Source: Modestobacter versicolor (GTDB lineage: Bacteria > Actinomycetota > Actinomycetes > Mycobacteriales > Geodermatophilaceae). From it: DNA of 64,000 bases. The stretch is from NCBI RefSeq assembly GCF_014195485.1, contig NZ_JACIBU010000001.1, forward strand, positions 372,001 to 436,000, written 5' to 3'. The position numbers and the translations under genes were made by a program. A model generated the notes under the pieces. The model made no database searches and was not told where the DNA came from. It worked only from the letters and a program-made list of their open reading frames with translations. Positions 50,300-59,946 of this stretch are shown piece by piece; position 1 is the first letter of the stretch; every line of letters starts with the position of its first letter.

Positions 50300-51838
50300 A
50301 TGCGCGTGCCCTTGACCACCCGTGACTTCCTCGACCGGGCGGAGCTGGTCTACGGCGACCGGGTCGGCGTCGTCGACGAGCCGACCCAGCCCGCCACGTC
50401 GCTGGGCTCGCTGAGCTACCGCGAGCTGGCGCGCCGCGCCCGGGCGATCGCCGCCGGGCTGGACGCGCTGGGCGTCGGCGAGGGCGAGCGGGTCGCCGTG
50501 GTGAGCCACAACTCCGCGCGGCTGCTCGAGCTGCTCTACGCCGTCCCGTCGGCCGGCCGGGTGCTGGTGCCGGTCAACTTCCGGCTCTCGCCCGGGGAGT
50601 TCAGCTACATCGTCGAGCACTGCGGCGCCAGCGTGCTGCTGGCCGACCCCGAGATCGAGGGGCAGCTGGCCGGCATCGACGTCCCGCACCGGTTCCTGCT
50701 GGGCGAGGAGTACGAGTCCGGGCTGCTGCGCCCCGAGACCGAGCCCGCGCCGTGGCGCGAGCCCGACGAGGACGCCACCGCCACGATCAACTACACCAGC
50801 GGGACGACGGCGCGGCCCAAGGGCGTGCAGATGACCCACCGCAACATCTGGGTCAACGCCACGACGTTCGGCATGCACATGCAGGTCAGCGACCGCGACG
50901 TCTACCTGCACACGCTGCCGATGTTCCACTGCAACGGCTGGGGGCTGCCGTACACCAGCGCGGGCCTGGGCGTGACCCAGGTGGCGCTGCGCAAGGTCGA
51001 CGGCGCGGAGATCCTCCGCCGCGTCGAGCAGCACGGCGTCACGCTGATGGCCGGGGCGCCCGCGGTGTGGAACGCGGTGCTGGAGGCCGCCGCCGACTGG
51101 GACGGCCCGGTGCCCGGCCGTGACCGGGTGCGGATCATCGTCGCCGGCGCGCCGCCGCCCTCGCGCACCATCGCCCGGGTCGAGGAGGAGCTCGGCTGGG
51201 AGTTCAACCAGATCTACGGCCTCACCGAGACCGCGCCGCTCCTGACGATCAACCGGTCGCGCGCGGAGTACGACGGGCTGGACCCGCAGGCCCGGGCGAA
51301 GGCGCTCTCCCGCGCCGGGGTGCCCGCGCTCGGCACCCGGATCACCACCAGCGAGAGCGGTGAGGTGCTGGCCCGGGGGAACACCGTGCTGGCCGGCTAC
51401 TGGGAGAACCCGGACGCCTCCGCCGAGGCGCTCGACGGCGGCTGGTTCCACACCGGCGACGGCGGGACCCTCGACGAGGGCGGCTACCTCACCATCTCCG
51501 ACCGCAAGAAGGACGTGATCATCACCGGCGGGGAGAACGTCTCCTCGATCGAGGTGGAGGACGCCGTCTTCAGCCACCCCGCCGTCGCCGAGGTCGCGGT
51601 CATCGGCGTGCCCGACGAGAAGTGGGGCGAGATGGTCACCGCGCTGGTGGTGCGCGCCGAGGGGGCCGAGGTCACCGAGGCGGAGATCATCGCGCACGTC
51701 CGCGGCTCGCTGGCCGGGTACAAGGCGCCCAAGCGGGTGGAGTTCCGCGACGCCATCCCGCGGACGGCGACCGGCAAGATCCAGAAGTTCAAGCTCCGCG
51801 AGGCGTTCTGGTCCGGAGCCGAGAAGCAGGTGAACTAG
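50300..51838 (+). CDS. Acyl-CoA synthetase (AMP-forming)
   Basis: 512 aa. The AMP-binding motif is YTSGTTARPKGVQMTHRN near residue 165, YGLTETAPL near 311, GWFHTGDGGTLDEGGYLTIS near 380, DRKKDVIITGGENVSS with the hinge, and catalytic Lys in TATGKIQKFKLR at the end. It activates a carboxylic acid to its CoA ester through an acyl-adenylate. The acid is unknown; in context it may be the uptake product or the aldehyde dehydrogenase product. ATG 50300 follows AGGGAG. It stands last in the supercluster. Confidence 0.94.
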   Translation: MRVPLTTRDFLDRAELVYGDRVGVVDEPTQPATSLGSLSYRELARRARAIAAGLDALGVGEGERVAVVSHNSARLLELLYAVPSAGRVLVPVNFRLSPGEFSYIVEHCGASVLLADPEIEGQLAGIDVPHRFLLGEEYESGLLRPETEPAPWREPDEDATATINYTSGTTARPKGVQMTHRNIWVNATTFGMHMQVSDRDVYLHTLPMFHCNGWGLPYTSAGLGVTQVALRKVDGAEILRRVEQHGVTLMAGAPAVWNAVLEAAADWDGPVPGRDRVRIIVAGAPPPSRTIARVEEELGWEFNQIYGLTETAPLLTINRSRAEYDGLDPQARAKALSRAGVPALGTRITTSESGEVLARGNTVLAGYWENPDASAEALDGGWFHTGDGGTLDEGGYLTISDRKKDVIITGGENVSSIEVEDAVFSHPAVAEVAVIGVPDEKWGEMVTALVVRAEGAEVTEAEIIAHVRGSLAGYKAPKRVEFRDAIPRTATGKIQKFKLREAFWSGAEKQVN

Positions 51839-51843
51839 AAGGA

Positions 51844-51894
51844 CCACCCTTCCCCCCACGCCTCGCGAGCTCGGCGCGGGCCCCTGAAGGGTGG
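51844..51894 (+). terminator. Possible terminator after the ligase
   Basis: CCACCCTTC pairs with GAAGGGTGG across a 33-nt loop that itself contains the CTCGCGAG palindrome. It lies directly after the ligase stop. Confidence 0.45.
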
Positions 51895-51938
51895 CCGTTC
51901 CAGCAACTCACCTCGCGGGGCCGTTCCAGCACCTCACC
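51893..51938 (+). repeat. Direct repeat of 20 nt, period 26
   Basis: GGCCGTTCCAGCAACTCACC is followed 26 nt later by the same sequence with one change (A to C). The second unit runs into CACCTC-ACC-GAGGTG, a small hairpin. It lies in the 282-nt gap before the NlpC/P60 gene and could be a regulatory site. The rest of that gap is GC-rich leader without a recognised riboswitch. Confidence 0.5.
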
Positions 51939-52120
51939 GAGGTGACCGTCCGTAGCCCCTGACCTCCCCCCGAGGGGGGAGATGTCCTCCGCAGCTCTAC
52001 GCGCCTCACCCGATCGCGTCGATCACACCCGGGAGAGCGCACCCCGACGGGTGTGCCGGGACTGGTCGAGACCGGCGCCGCCACGAACCCTGGGCGCCGG
52101 GCAACGGAGGAGTCGGGACA

Positions 52121-53515
52121 GTGCACACGCAGGTCAGGACGCAGCAGAGCACCACGGGACGCCGGGCGGGCCGCCGCTGGGCGACCCGGGTCGTCGGCGT
52201 CGCCGCCGTCACCGCGGTCGGGCTGGGCCTCGCGCCCGGCACCGCCTCGGCCGCCCCGGTCAACCCCAGCGACTCCCAGATCAGCGCCGCCGAGCAGGCC
52301 CGGCAGGCCGCTGCCGCACAGGTCGGGCAGGTGAGCGCCGCGCTCGCCGCGGCGGAGTCCGCCGCCGCCAACGCCTCGGCCGCGGCCAACATCGCGCTGC
52401 AGGACTACGAGGACGCGCAGGCCGCCTACGACGAGGCGCGCGCCGCGGCCGCCGCCGCCGCCGCTGCCGCCGCGCAGGCCGAGGTCGAGCTGCAGGGTGG
52501 CCGCGACGACGTCGCCGCCTTCGCCCGGGACAGCTACATGCAGGGCAGCACCAACGCCGGCGCCCTGGCGCTGATGACCTCCGGCGGCCCCGCCGAGCTG
52601 CTCGAGCGGGCCGCCCTGCTCGACGCGGTGGGGGAGCACCGGGTCGACGTCGTCGCCCAGCTCACCGTGCTGGAGGAGCAGGCCAACGCCGCCGACGAGG
52701 CGGCCCAGGTGAGCGTCGCCCAGGCCGACACGCTCAAGGTCGAGGCCGCCACGCTGCTGGCGACCGCGCAGGAGCAGGAGTCCGCGGCGCGCAGCCAGGC
52801 CGGTGCGCTGGCCGAGCAGCAGGAGCAGTACGAGGCGGGACTGGCGTCGGCGGAGCAGACGCTCACCGCGCTGCAGGGCCAGCGGGCCGCTGCCGAGGCG
52901 GCCGCCGCGCAGCAGGCCGCAGCAGCTGCGCGCGCCAGCACCTCGCGGCCGGCCGGCTCGTCGTCCGGGTCGTCGTCCGGCTCGGCGTCGTCCGGGTCCT
53001 CGTCGTCCGGGTCGTCGGCCGGCACGGGTGCCTCGACGGTCAAGCCGCCGGTCAGCGTGCCCGCACCGCCGCAGGGCACCACCGCCGGCGTGCCCTCGGG
53101 CGGCGCGGTGCAGACGGCGATCGCGGCGGCCAAGACCCAGCTCGGGCTGCCCTACTCCTGGGGCGGCGGCGGCAGCGGCGGGCCCAGCTACGGCATCCCG
53201 CCGGACACCGACATCTGGGGCTTCGACTGCTCGGGGCTGACCCAGTACGCCTACGCCCAGGCCGGCATCCAGATCGGCGGTACCAGCCGCGACCAGTGGT
53301 ACCGGTTCCGCGGCCAGACCGTGGCGCGCGAGGACCTGCAGGCCGGTGACCTCGTCTTCTGGGCCAGCGGCAGCGCCTACAGCTCGATCTACCACGTGGC
53401 GCTCTACCTCGGCGGCGGCAAGGTCGTGCAGGCCCCGCAGAGCGGTGACGTCGTCAGGATCAGCAACATGTGGTACGGCGGCGACTACTTCGGCGCGGTG
53501 CGGCCGACCGGCTGA
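52121..53515 (+). CDS. Secreted NlpC/P60 peptidoglycan hydrolase
   Basis: 464 aa. A signal peptide (VVGVAAVTAVGLGLAPGTAS) is followed by a long Ala/Glu/Gln-rich coiled-coil (about residues 45-275), a Ser/Gly-rich linker, and a C-terminal NlpC/P60 domain with C370 in FDCSGL and H425 in YHVALY. This is the layout of actinobacterial RipA-like endopeptidases, which cut D-Glu-mDAP bonds during cell separation; the coiled coil usually holds the enzyme inactive. GTG 52121 has GGAGGAG 9 nt upstream. Monocistronic, ended by a hairpin. Confidence 0.93.
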   Translation: MHTQVRTQQSTTGRRAGRRWATRVVGVAAVTAVGLGLAPGTASAAPVNPSDSQISAAEQARQAAAAQVGQVSAALAAAESAAANASAAANIALQDYEDAQAAYDEARAAAAAAAAAAAQAEVELQGGRDDVAAFARDSYMQGSTNAGALALMTSGGPAELLERAALLDAVGEHRVDVVAQLTVLEEQANAADEAAQVSVAQADTLKVEAATLLATAQEQESAARSQAGALAEQQEQYEAGLASAEQTLTALQGQRAAAEAAAAQQAAAAARASTSRPAGSSSGSSSGSASSGSSSSGSSAGTGASTVKPPVSVPAPPQGTTAGVPSGGAVQTAIAAAKTQLGLPYSWGGGGSGGPSYGIPPDTDIWGFDCSGLTQYAYAQAGIQIGGTSRDQWYRFRGQTVAREDLQAGDLVFWASGSAYSSIYHVALYLGGGKVVQAPQSGDVVRISNMWYGGDYFGAVRPTG

Positions 53516-53556
53516 TCCGAGGCGCGGGAGGCAGTGCCTCGACCGCGCAGATGAGG

Positions 53557-53590
53557 GCGTCGGGCAGCCACGGGGGGAGCTGCCCGACGC
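53557..53590 (+). terminator. Terminator hairpin
   Basis: A perfect 12-bp stem (arm GCGTCGGGCAGC) with a 10-nt G-rich loop, 42 nt after the NlpC/P60 stop and 119 nt before the MoxR start. Confidence 0.7.
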
Positions 53591-53708
53591 ACGGACGAGG
53601 CTAGCAGCCCCGGCCCCTCGTGGGCAGGGGACCGCACGATCGGGGGACGGCGACCGGCCCGCCCGGCGTCCGGTGGCCCGCACAGCCAGGTGTAGGAGAC
53701 TGGCTCGT

Positions 53709-55088
53709 GTGACCGCTGCCAGCAGCCCGCCCGTCTCCGATCAGCCCACCCCTCCCTCGGTCGACGCGGCGCGCCTGGAGCGCGCGCTGTTCGAGATCAA
53801 GCGGGTCATCGTGGGCCAGGACCGGCTCGTCGAGCGGATGCTCGTGGGCCTGCTCGCCCGCGGGCACGTGCTCCTGGAGGGTGTGCCCGGCGTCGCGAAG
53901 ACCCTCGCCGTCGAGACCCTCGCGCGCGTGGTCGGTGGCGAGTTCGCCCGGCTGCAGTTCACCCCGGACCTGGTGCCCGCCGACATCCTCGGCACCCGGA
54001 TCTACAAGTCCGGCCAGGACGCCTTCGACACCGAGCTCGGCCCGGTGTTCGCCAACTTCGTGCTCGCCGACGAGATCAACCGCGCGCCGGCCAAGGTGCA
54101 GTCGGCGCTGCTGGAGGTCATGGCCGAGCGGCAGGTCTCCATCGGCGGCGTCACCCACAAGCTGCCCGACCCGTTCCTGGTGCTGGCCACCCAGAACCCG
54201 ATCGAGAACGAGGGCGTCTACCCGCTGCCCGAGGCCCAGCGCGACCGCTTCCTGCTCAAGGTGCTCGTCGACTACCCGAGCCCGGAGGAGGAGCGGGAGA
54301 TCATCTACCGGATGGGCTCGAACCCGCCGTCCGCGGAGACGGTGCTCGGCCCCGATGACGTCCGCCGGCTGCAGCGCACCGCCTCGGAGGTCTTCGTCCA
54401 CCACGCGCTGGTCGACTACGTCGTCCGGCTGGTGGTGGCCACCCGGGCGCCCCGCGAGCACGGCATGGCCGACGTCGCGAACTGGGTCTCCTACGGCGCC
54501 AGCCCGCGTGCCTCGCTGGGCCTGATCGCCGCCAGCCGGGCGCTGGCGCTGATCCGCGGCCGCGACTACGTGCTGCCGCAGGACGTCCTCGACGTCACCG
54601 GCGACGTGCTCCGGCACCGGCTGGTGCTCTCCTACGACGCCCTGGCCGACGGCGTGCCGGCCGACCACATCGTCAAGCGCGTGGTGCAGAGCGTCCCGCT
54701 GCCGCAGGTCACCCCGCGGCAGCGCTCCGGCGGCTACGGCCCGGGCAGCCCGGGCGGTCCGGTGGTGCCCGGGTTCGGCGGCGGCTCCTTCGGCCCGCCC
54801 AACGGCGGTGCGCCGAACGGCCAGCCGCAGGGGCAGCCCAACGGCCAGCCGAACGGGCAGCCCGGGCCGTACGGGCAGCCGGGCCAGTTCGGCCCGCCGC
54901 AGGGCCAGCCGGGCCAGTTCGGCCCGCCCCAGCAGCAGCAGTACGGGCAGCAGCCGCAGTTCGGCCAGTACGGCCAGCAGCAGCGCCCCGGTCAGCCCAC
55001 CGGCCCGTCGAACGGGCAGCCCAACGGGCAGCCGGGCACGGGCGCCTCGGCGGCCTCCCCGGCTGACCGGCCCGACGGATCGGTGTGA
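53709..55088 (+). CDS. MoxR-family AAA+ ATPase with disordered tail
   Basis: 459 aa. Walker [16 protein letters not shown], Walker [20 protein letters not shown], sensor 1 LATQNPIE and the MoxR motif [17 protein letters not shown]. The AAA+ core ends near residue 335. The remaining ~120 residues are Gly/Pro/Gln/Asn-rich with repeats of the type GQPNGQP and [10 protein letters not shown], far longer than typical MoxR tails. MoxR proteins act as chaperones with the DUF58 and VWA partners encoded next. GTG 53709 has AGGAG upstream. The DUF58 gene overlaps by 4 nt. Confidence 0.92.
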   Translation: MTAASSPPVSDQPTPPSVDAARLERALFEIKRVIVGQDRLVERMLVGLLARGHVLLEGVPGVAKTLAVETLARVVGGEFARLQFTPDLVPADILGTRIYKSGQDAFDTELGPVFANFVLADEINRAPAKVQSALLEVMAERQVSIGGVTHKLPDPFLVLATQNPIENEGVYPLPEAQRDRFLLKVLVDYPSPEEEREIIYRMGSNPPSAETVLGPDDVRRLQRTASEVFVHHALVDYVVRLVVATRAPREHGMADVANWVSYGASPRASLGLIAASRALALIRGRDYVLPQDVLDVTGDVLRHRLVLSYDALADGVPADHIVKRVVQSVPLPQVTPRQRSGGYGPGSPGGPVVPGFGGGSFGPPNGGAPNGQPQGQPNGQPNGQPGPYGQPGQFGPPQGQPGQFGPPQQQQYGQQPQFGQYGQQQRPGQPTGPSNGQPNGQPGTGASAASPADRPDGSV

Positions 55089-56068
55089 CCGGCCCCTCGG
55101 AGGCGCAGCAGGACGACGGGCCGCCGGCCGGCCGGTCGGCCGCGGACGGCGCGCCACCGCACTTCGGTGACGGCAGCAACGCCGAGGTGCTGCTCCGGCG
55201 CCTCGAGCTGACCGTCCGCCGCCGGCTCGACGGGCTGCTGCAGGGCGACCACCTGGGGCTGGTGCCGGGCTCGGGCAGCGAGGCCGGTGACTCCCGCACG
55301 TACCACCCGGGCGACGACGTCCGGCGGATGGACTGGCCGGTCACCGCGCGCACCCAGGTGCCGCACGTCCGGGAGACCATCGCCGACCGCGAGCTGGAGA
55401 CCTGGGCGGTGCTCGACCTCTCGGCGAGCCTGGACTTCGGCACCGCGAACTGCGAGAAGCGCGACCTGGCCATCGCCGGGCTCGCCGCGGTCAGCCACCT
55501 CACCGTGCGCGGCGGCAACCGGCTGGGCGCCGTCGTCACCACCGGGGAGCGGGTCGACCGCTACCCGGCGGTGCCCGGGCGGATGGCCGCCGACCGGCTG
55601 CTCCGCTCGGTGGTGGCCACCCCGCGGGCCGCGAGCGGGCGCCGCGGTGACCTGGCCGCGGCGCTGGAGTCGCTGCGCCGGCCACCGCGCCGGCGCGGCC
55701 TGGTCGTGGTGATCTCCGACTTCCTGGGCGATTCCGACTGGGAGCGCCCGCTGCGCGGGCTGGCGGCCCGGCAGGAGCTGCTGGCGATCGAGGTGGTCGA
55801 CCCCCGCGAGCTGGAGCTGGCCGACGTGGGCCTGCTGACCGTCGTCGACCCGGAGAGCGGGCAGACCCTCGAGGTGCCGACCGGCAACGCGGAGGTGCGC
55901 CGCCGCTTCGCCGAGGGCGCGGCCGCCCAGCGCCGGGAGGTCGCCACGGCACTGCGCCGGTGCGGGGCCGGGCACCTGCGGCTGCAGACCGACCGCGACT
56001 GGCTGTCCGACGTCGTCCGCTTCGTGGCAGAGCGCCGGCGTGCCGGCAGCGGAGGAGCTTCCCGATGA
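55085..56068 (+). CDS. DUF58 domain protein
   Basis: 327 aa. The conserved DUF58 segment SRTYHPGDDVRRMDWPVTART lies near residue 73, followed by LDLSASLDFG, a VWA-like motif, and LVVVISDFLGDSDWE. It works with MoxR and VWA proteins, probably in assembly or maturation of another complex; the client is unknown. The N-terminal 30 residues are a Gly/Asp-rich tail. The GTG overlaps the MoxR stop and the gene overlaps VWA. Confidence 0.9.
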   Translation: MTGPSEAQQDDGPPAGRSAADGAPPHFGDGSNAEVLLRRLELTVRRRLDGLLQGDHLGLVPGSGSEAGDSRTYHPGDDVRRMDWPVTARTQVPHVRETIADRELETWAVLDLSASLDFGTANCEKRDLAIAGLAAVSHLTVRGGNRLGAVVTTGERVDRYPAVPGRMAADRLLRSVVATPRAASGRRGDLAAALESLRRPPRRRGLVVVISDFLGDSDWERPLRGLAARQELLAIEVVDPRELELADVGLLTVVDPESGQTLEVPTGNAEVRRRFAEGAAAQRREVATALRRCGAGHLRLQTDRDWLSDVVRFVAERRRAGSGGASR

Positions 56069-57021
56069 CCTTCCAGTCCCCGTGGTGGCTGGCGGCCCTG
56101 CTGGCCGTGGCCGCCCTGCTCGGGCTGTACGTGCTGCTGCAGCTGCGCCGGGCCCGGTACGCCGCGCGCTTCACCAACGTGGCGCTGCTCGGCTCGCTGG
56201 TGCCCAAGCGCGCCGGCTGGCGGCGGCACGTGGCCTTCGGCCTGGTCACGCTGGGCCTCGCCGTGCTGGTCGTGTCGCTGGCGCAGCCGAGCACCGAGGT
56301 GCGGGTGCCGCGCGAGCGGGCGACGGTGATCATGGCCGTCGACGTCTCGCTGTCGATGCGGGCCACCGACATCGAGCCCGACCGGTTCAGCGCGATGCAG
56401 CAGGCGGCCAAGGAGTTCGTCGACGTGCTGCCGGCGCGGATCAACCTGGGACTGGTCAGCTTCGCCGGGACGGCGAGCACGCTGGTCACCCCGACCACCG
56501 ACCGCGACCAGGTCGCCACCGCCATCGACAACCTGGAGCTGGCCGAGGCGACCGCGATCGGTGACGCCGTCTTCACCTCGCTGACCGCGATCACCAACTT
56601 CCAGGCCAGCCTGGAGGCCGGGGGCGAGGAGCTGCCGCCGGCCCGGATCGTGCTGCTGTCCGACGGCTACAGCACCGTCGGGCGGGAGGCGACGCAGGCC
56701 ATCGACGCGGCCAACGCCGCCCAGGTGCCGGTCTCCACGATCGCGTTCGGCACCGACTACGGCACGCTTGACCTCAACGGGGAGACCGTGCCGGTACCGG
56801 TCGACCGCTCGACGCTGGAGGAGATCGCCGACGACACCGGCGGCAGCTACAGCGAGGCGGCCACCGCGCAGGAGCTGGAGCAGGTCTACGAGGACCTGGG
56901 CAGCCAGATCGGCTACACGACCGAGCCGCAGGACATCAGCCCGTGGTTCGTCCGAGGCGGCCTGCTGTTCGCCTTCCTCGGCATCGTCGCCTCGCTGCTC
57001 TGGACCAACCGGCTGCTGTAG
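56065..57021 (+). CDS. VWA domain membrane protein
   Basis: 318 aa. Two N-terminal membrane segments (WWLAALLAVAALLGLYVLL and HVAFGLVTLGLAVLVVSLA) flank a short loop; then a VWA domain with MIDAS motif DVSLSMRA, and a C-terminal helix GGLLFAFLGIVASLLW. The VWA faces one side of the membrane. Third member of the MoxR-DUF58-VWA operon. ATG 56065 overlaps the DUF58 stop. Converges on the GGDEF gene with a 3-nt gap. Confidence 0.92.
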   Translation: MTFQSPWWLAALLAVAALLGLYVLLQLRRARYAARFTNVALLGSLVPKRAGWRRHVAFGLVTLGLAVLVVSLAQPSTEVRVPRERATVIMAVDVSLSMRATDIEPDRFSAMQQAAKEFVDVLPARINLGLVSFAGTASTLVTPTTDRDQVATAIDNLELAEATAIGDAVFTSLTAITNFQASLEAGGEELPPARIVLLSDGYSTVGREATQAIDAANAAQVPVSTIAFGTDYGTLDLNGETVPVPVDRSTLEEIADDTGGSYSEAATAQELEQVYEDLGSQIGYTTEPQDISPWFVRGGLLFAFLGIVASLLWTNRLL

Positions 57022-57024
57022 GGC

Positions 57025-58539
57025 TCAGACCCCGGCCAGCTCGGCGGTGCGGACGCCGCCACCGTCGCGCTTGGCGGCGTACATCGCCGCGTCGACCGAG
57101 CGGAGCAGGTCGTCGGCCACCCGGGCGGTGACCCGCTCGGCGTCCGCCGCACCCGCCCGCAGCCCGGCGACCCGCTCGGCCGTGACCGCCAGCACCCCGA
57201 CGCTGGCCTGCACCTGGACCCGGGTGGCGCCGTGGTCGCCGACCAGCGGCACCGGCCGGCCCACGGCCTCGGCGATCCGCCGGGCGAGCGTCTGGGCGCC
57301 GTCCTCGTCGGTGCCCGGGCAGAGCAAGACGAACTCGTCCCCGCCGACCCGGGCCACGGTGTCGGCCTGGCGCACCAGCGCCTGCAGCCGGGAGGTCACC
57401 GCCTGCAGCACGACGTCACCGGCCTGGTGCCCGTGCACGTCGTTGACCGGCTTGAACCCGTCGAGGTCGATGAAGACCAGCGCCAGCGAGGCGGTCGCGC
57501 CGGTCGCGAGGTCGTCGGTGAGCCGCCGCATGAGCAGCGTCCGGTTGGCCGCGCCGGTGAGCTGGTCGTGGTGCGCCTGGTACTGCAGGGCCGCCTCGGC
57601 GCGTTCGCGCTCCCGGACGACCCGGTAGAAGCGCAGCACCACGGCGGCGGTGACGACCAGGGTCGCGACCAGCGAGGGGACGACGGCCTGCCAGCCGGAG
57701 GCCAGCGCGGAGGTCAGCGACACCGCGGCCAGCGAGACCCCCAGCAGGAGCACCCGCCAGCGGTCCAGCGGTGCCGAGCCGCGCGCAGTGGGCGCCGTCG
57801 TCAGCTCGGCCCGCCGCGGGTGCAGCGCGGCCGCGCCGAGCAGGCCGTTGACGACGGTGAGGGCGCCGTCCAGGTGCGCGCCGTCCAGCCCGGGGGCGAA
57901 CAGCGGGAGCAGCGCCTGCGCGCAGTCGATCGGGAAGGTCAGCACGAAGCAGGCCATCAGCAGGGCGGTGGGCACGCCGCGGCGCCCGGGGGCCAGCAGC
58001 AGGGTGAGGGCCAGCGCGAAGACGGCGACGTCCGCGAGGGGGTAGAGGGCGCCGACCAGCGTGGTCAGCGAGACGGTGTCGGTGCTGTAGGCCGGCCGGA
58101 CGAGCAGCTGCCACGAGCTGACGGCAGCGGCGACCGCGACCACCAACACGTCCAGCCGCATCTCGACGCGCTGGGTGCGCGACATGCCCCGGCTGCGGAC
58201 CATGCCGACCACCGCGGCGATCATCAGCGGGTAGGAGGCCAGCCAGAACAGGTCGGGCAGGCCGACCCAGTCGGTGCTCAGCCCGACGGCGTCGTACACC
58301 CGCTGGACGGTGTCGCCGGCCAGCCAGGCGGTGGCGGCCAGCGCGAGCAGCACCCAGGGCTGCCGGGCGCCGCCGTGCAGCTGCAGGGCACCGCGCCAGA
58401 CCGCGCCGACGACCAGCACCAGCGCGGCCAGGTAGGTGACCGAGGCGGTCGGGCTGTCCGGGGCCAGGACGGTGGGGACGGCCAGCAGCGCGCAGGCGAT
58501 CGGGACCACGCGCCACGCGACGCCCCGGGAGTCCTCCAT
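57025..58539 (-). CDS. Membrane diguanylate cyclase (GGDEF)
   Basis: 504 aa. The N-terminal ~300 residues contain about nine to ten membrane segments, then a short linker (RVVRERERAEAALQYQAHHD) and a GGDEF domain with the intact GGDEF signature at residues 399-403 and FIDLDGFKPVNDVHGHQAGD before it. It makes cyclic di-GMP from two GTP, probably in response to a membrane signal. A second domain (EAL) is absent. The ATG 58539 is the first in frame with the membrane part. Confidence 0.93.
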   Translation of the reverse strand: MEDSRGVAWRVVPIACALLAVPTVLAPDSPTASVTYLAALVLVVGAVWRGALQLHGGARQPWVLLALAATAWLAGDTVQRVYDAVGLSTDWVGLPDLFWLASYPLMIAAVVGMVRSRGMSRTQRVEMRLDVLVVAVAAAVSSWQLLVRPAYSTDTVSLTTLVGALYPLADVAVFALALTLLLAPGRRGVPTALLMACFVLTFPIDCAQALLPLFAPGLDGAHLDGALTVVNGLLGAAALHPRRAELTTAPTARGSAPLDRWRVLLLGVSLAAVSLTSALASGWQAVVPSLVATLVVTAAVVLRFYRVVRERERAEAALQYQAHHDQLTGAANRTLLMRRLTDDLATGATASLALVFIDLDGFKPVNDVHGHQAGDVVLQAVTSRLQALVRQADTVARVGGDEFVLLCPGTDEDGAQTLARRIAEAVGRPVPLVGDHGATRVQVQASVGVLAVTAERVAGLRAGAADAERVTARVADDLLRSVDAAMYAAKRDGGGVRTAELAGV

Positions 58540-58609
58540 GCCCCTGCAACGGCGTCGCCGGGGGAGTGCTTGAGCGGTTCCTCCGTTCGGGGTGGCCCGG
58601 CCCGCGGTG

Positions 58610-59581
58610 TCAGCGCGCGGGGTCGAGGGTGAGCTTGCCGCTGGTGCGCCGGGCGCGGAGGTCCTGGTGGGCCTCCCGGACGGCGGTCAGCGGGTAGCGG
58701 CCGCCGGAGACCGGCTGCAGGGCGCCGTCGGCGACGAGGGGGAGCAGCTCGCCCATCGCGGCGTCCAGCATCTCCGGGCGGCTGAAGCAGTGCGCCAGCC
58801 AGAAGCCGATGACCGCCCGGCTGGTGCCCATCAGCGAGGGGACGTTGACCGGCTTGGGGGCCTCCCGGCCGGCCATGCCGTAGGCGACCAGCCGGCCGAA
58901 CGGCGCCAGCGCGGACAGTGACCCGTCGAGCACGTTCCCGCCGGTCATCTCCAGGACGACGTCGACGCGCCTGCCGCCGTTGGCCTCGCGGAGTGCAGCG
59001 GTGAAGGCCTTCGGGTCGTCGTCGGCCAGCGCCGGGTCGACGGTGGCGTCGGCGCCGAGGGACTCGGCCAGGGCGCGCTTCTCCGGGCTGGAGGCGGTGG
59101 CGATGACCCGGCCCGCGCCCCAGCGCTTCGCCAGCTGGACGGCGAGCGAGCCGACCCCGCCGGCGCCGGCGATGACCACGACCGACTCGCCGGAGGCCAG
59201 GTGCGCGGAGGTCCTGAGCAGGTGCCAGGCGGTCGCGCCCTGCAGGACGACGGCGAGGGCCTGCTCGTCGGTGACGGCGTCGGGCACCGGCCAGGTCAGC
59301 CGCGGGTTGGTGGCGACCTTCTGCGCGTACCCGCCGCCGCCGACCAGGCCGACCACCCGCGGGCCGCCGCCGGCGAGGGTGCCGACGAACTCCGCGCCCG
59401 GGATGAGCGGCAGGGTCTGCTTGGCGAGGTAGGTGTCCTCGGTCTGGTGAGTATCTGCAAAATTCACGCCCGACGAGCTGATGTCGAAGAGCTGCTCGCC
59501 GTCCCCGGGGACCGGGTCGGGCAGGTCGACGACGTCCATGACCTCGGGGCCGCCGAAGCGGGTGATCTGCACAGCACGCAT
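58610..59581 (-). CDS. Quinone oxidoreductase-like (zeta-crystallin type) dehydrogenase
   Basis: 323 aa MDR protein without zinc ligands. The N terminus MRAVQITRFGGPEVMDVVDL and the nucleotide site VVIAGAGGVGSLAVQLAKRWGA are typical of the QOR branch. It reduces quinones or other carbonyls with NADPH; the substrate is unknown. The start is ATG 59581, with a TAGGTT -10 element 7 nt upstream on the - strand, so the transcript is probably leaderless; a start 9 codons earlier is unlikely. Confidence 0.9.
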   Translation of the reverse strand: MRAVQITRFGGPEVMDVVDLPDPVPGDGEQLFDISSSGVNFADTHQTEDTYLAKQTLPLIPGAEFVGTLAGGGPRVVGLVGGGGYAQKVATNPRLTWPVPDAVTDEQALAVVLQGATAWHLLRTSAHLASGESVVVIAGAGGVGSLAVQLAKRWGAGRVIATASSPEKRALAESLGADATVDPALADDDPKAFTAALREANGGRRVDVVLEMTGGNVLDGSLSALAPFGRLVAYGMAGREAPKPVNVPSLMGTSRAVIGFWLAHCFSRPEMLDAAMGELLPLVADGALQPVSGGRYPLTAVREAHQDLRARRTSGKLTLDPAR

Positions 59582-59946
59582 GCAGCCCAACCTAGGGGGC
59601 CAGCTCACAGGGGGTCCTGCTGGTGGCAGACGTCTGCTGACGAGAGCTGGGGGGCCGAGCCCACCGGCAACAACGCGTCGAAGGGTGGTCGCCCCCCACG
59701 GGGGTCACCACCGCTCGCGCTGGTCGCGTCGGCGACTCGACGCGCGTCCCGGCTCGTCCCAAGAGATGCGGCTACCGGGAGCTCAGGGCATCGAGTGGTC
59801 CGCGCCTCATGCCGCGGGAGCACCCAGTCGGACCGCACCCAGTGGCGGGTGCGGCCGAACGGGATCTCCTGCAGGTGGTCCGGGGGTTCCTCCCCGGCTT
59901 TCCGGGAGGGGCCGGCCGGCGCCACCTCGGTGATGATGACCGGTGT
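59582..59946. other. Gap with no secure gene
   Basis: About 365 nt. On the - strand a frame from GTG 59925 to a stop at 59605 (106 aa) begins with protein-like sequence (EEPPDHLQEIPFGRTRHW) and high GC3, but the second half loses the codon bias. It may be a decayed gene or chance. No other structure is seen. Confidence 0.4.

Noticed and set aside
51960-52120. ydaO-type cyclic di-AMP riboswitch before NlpC/P60
   Set aside because: Expected by context in actinobacteria, but the conserved core segments of that riboswitch could not be found; only a GC-rich leader with an RBS is visible.
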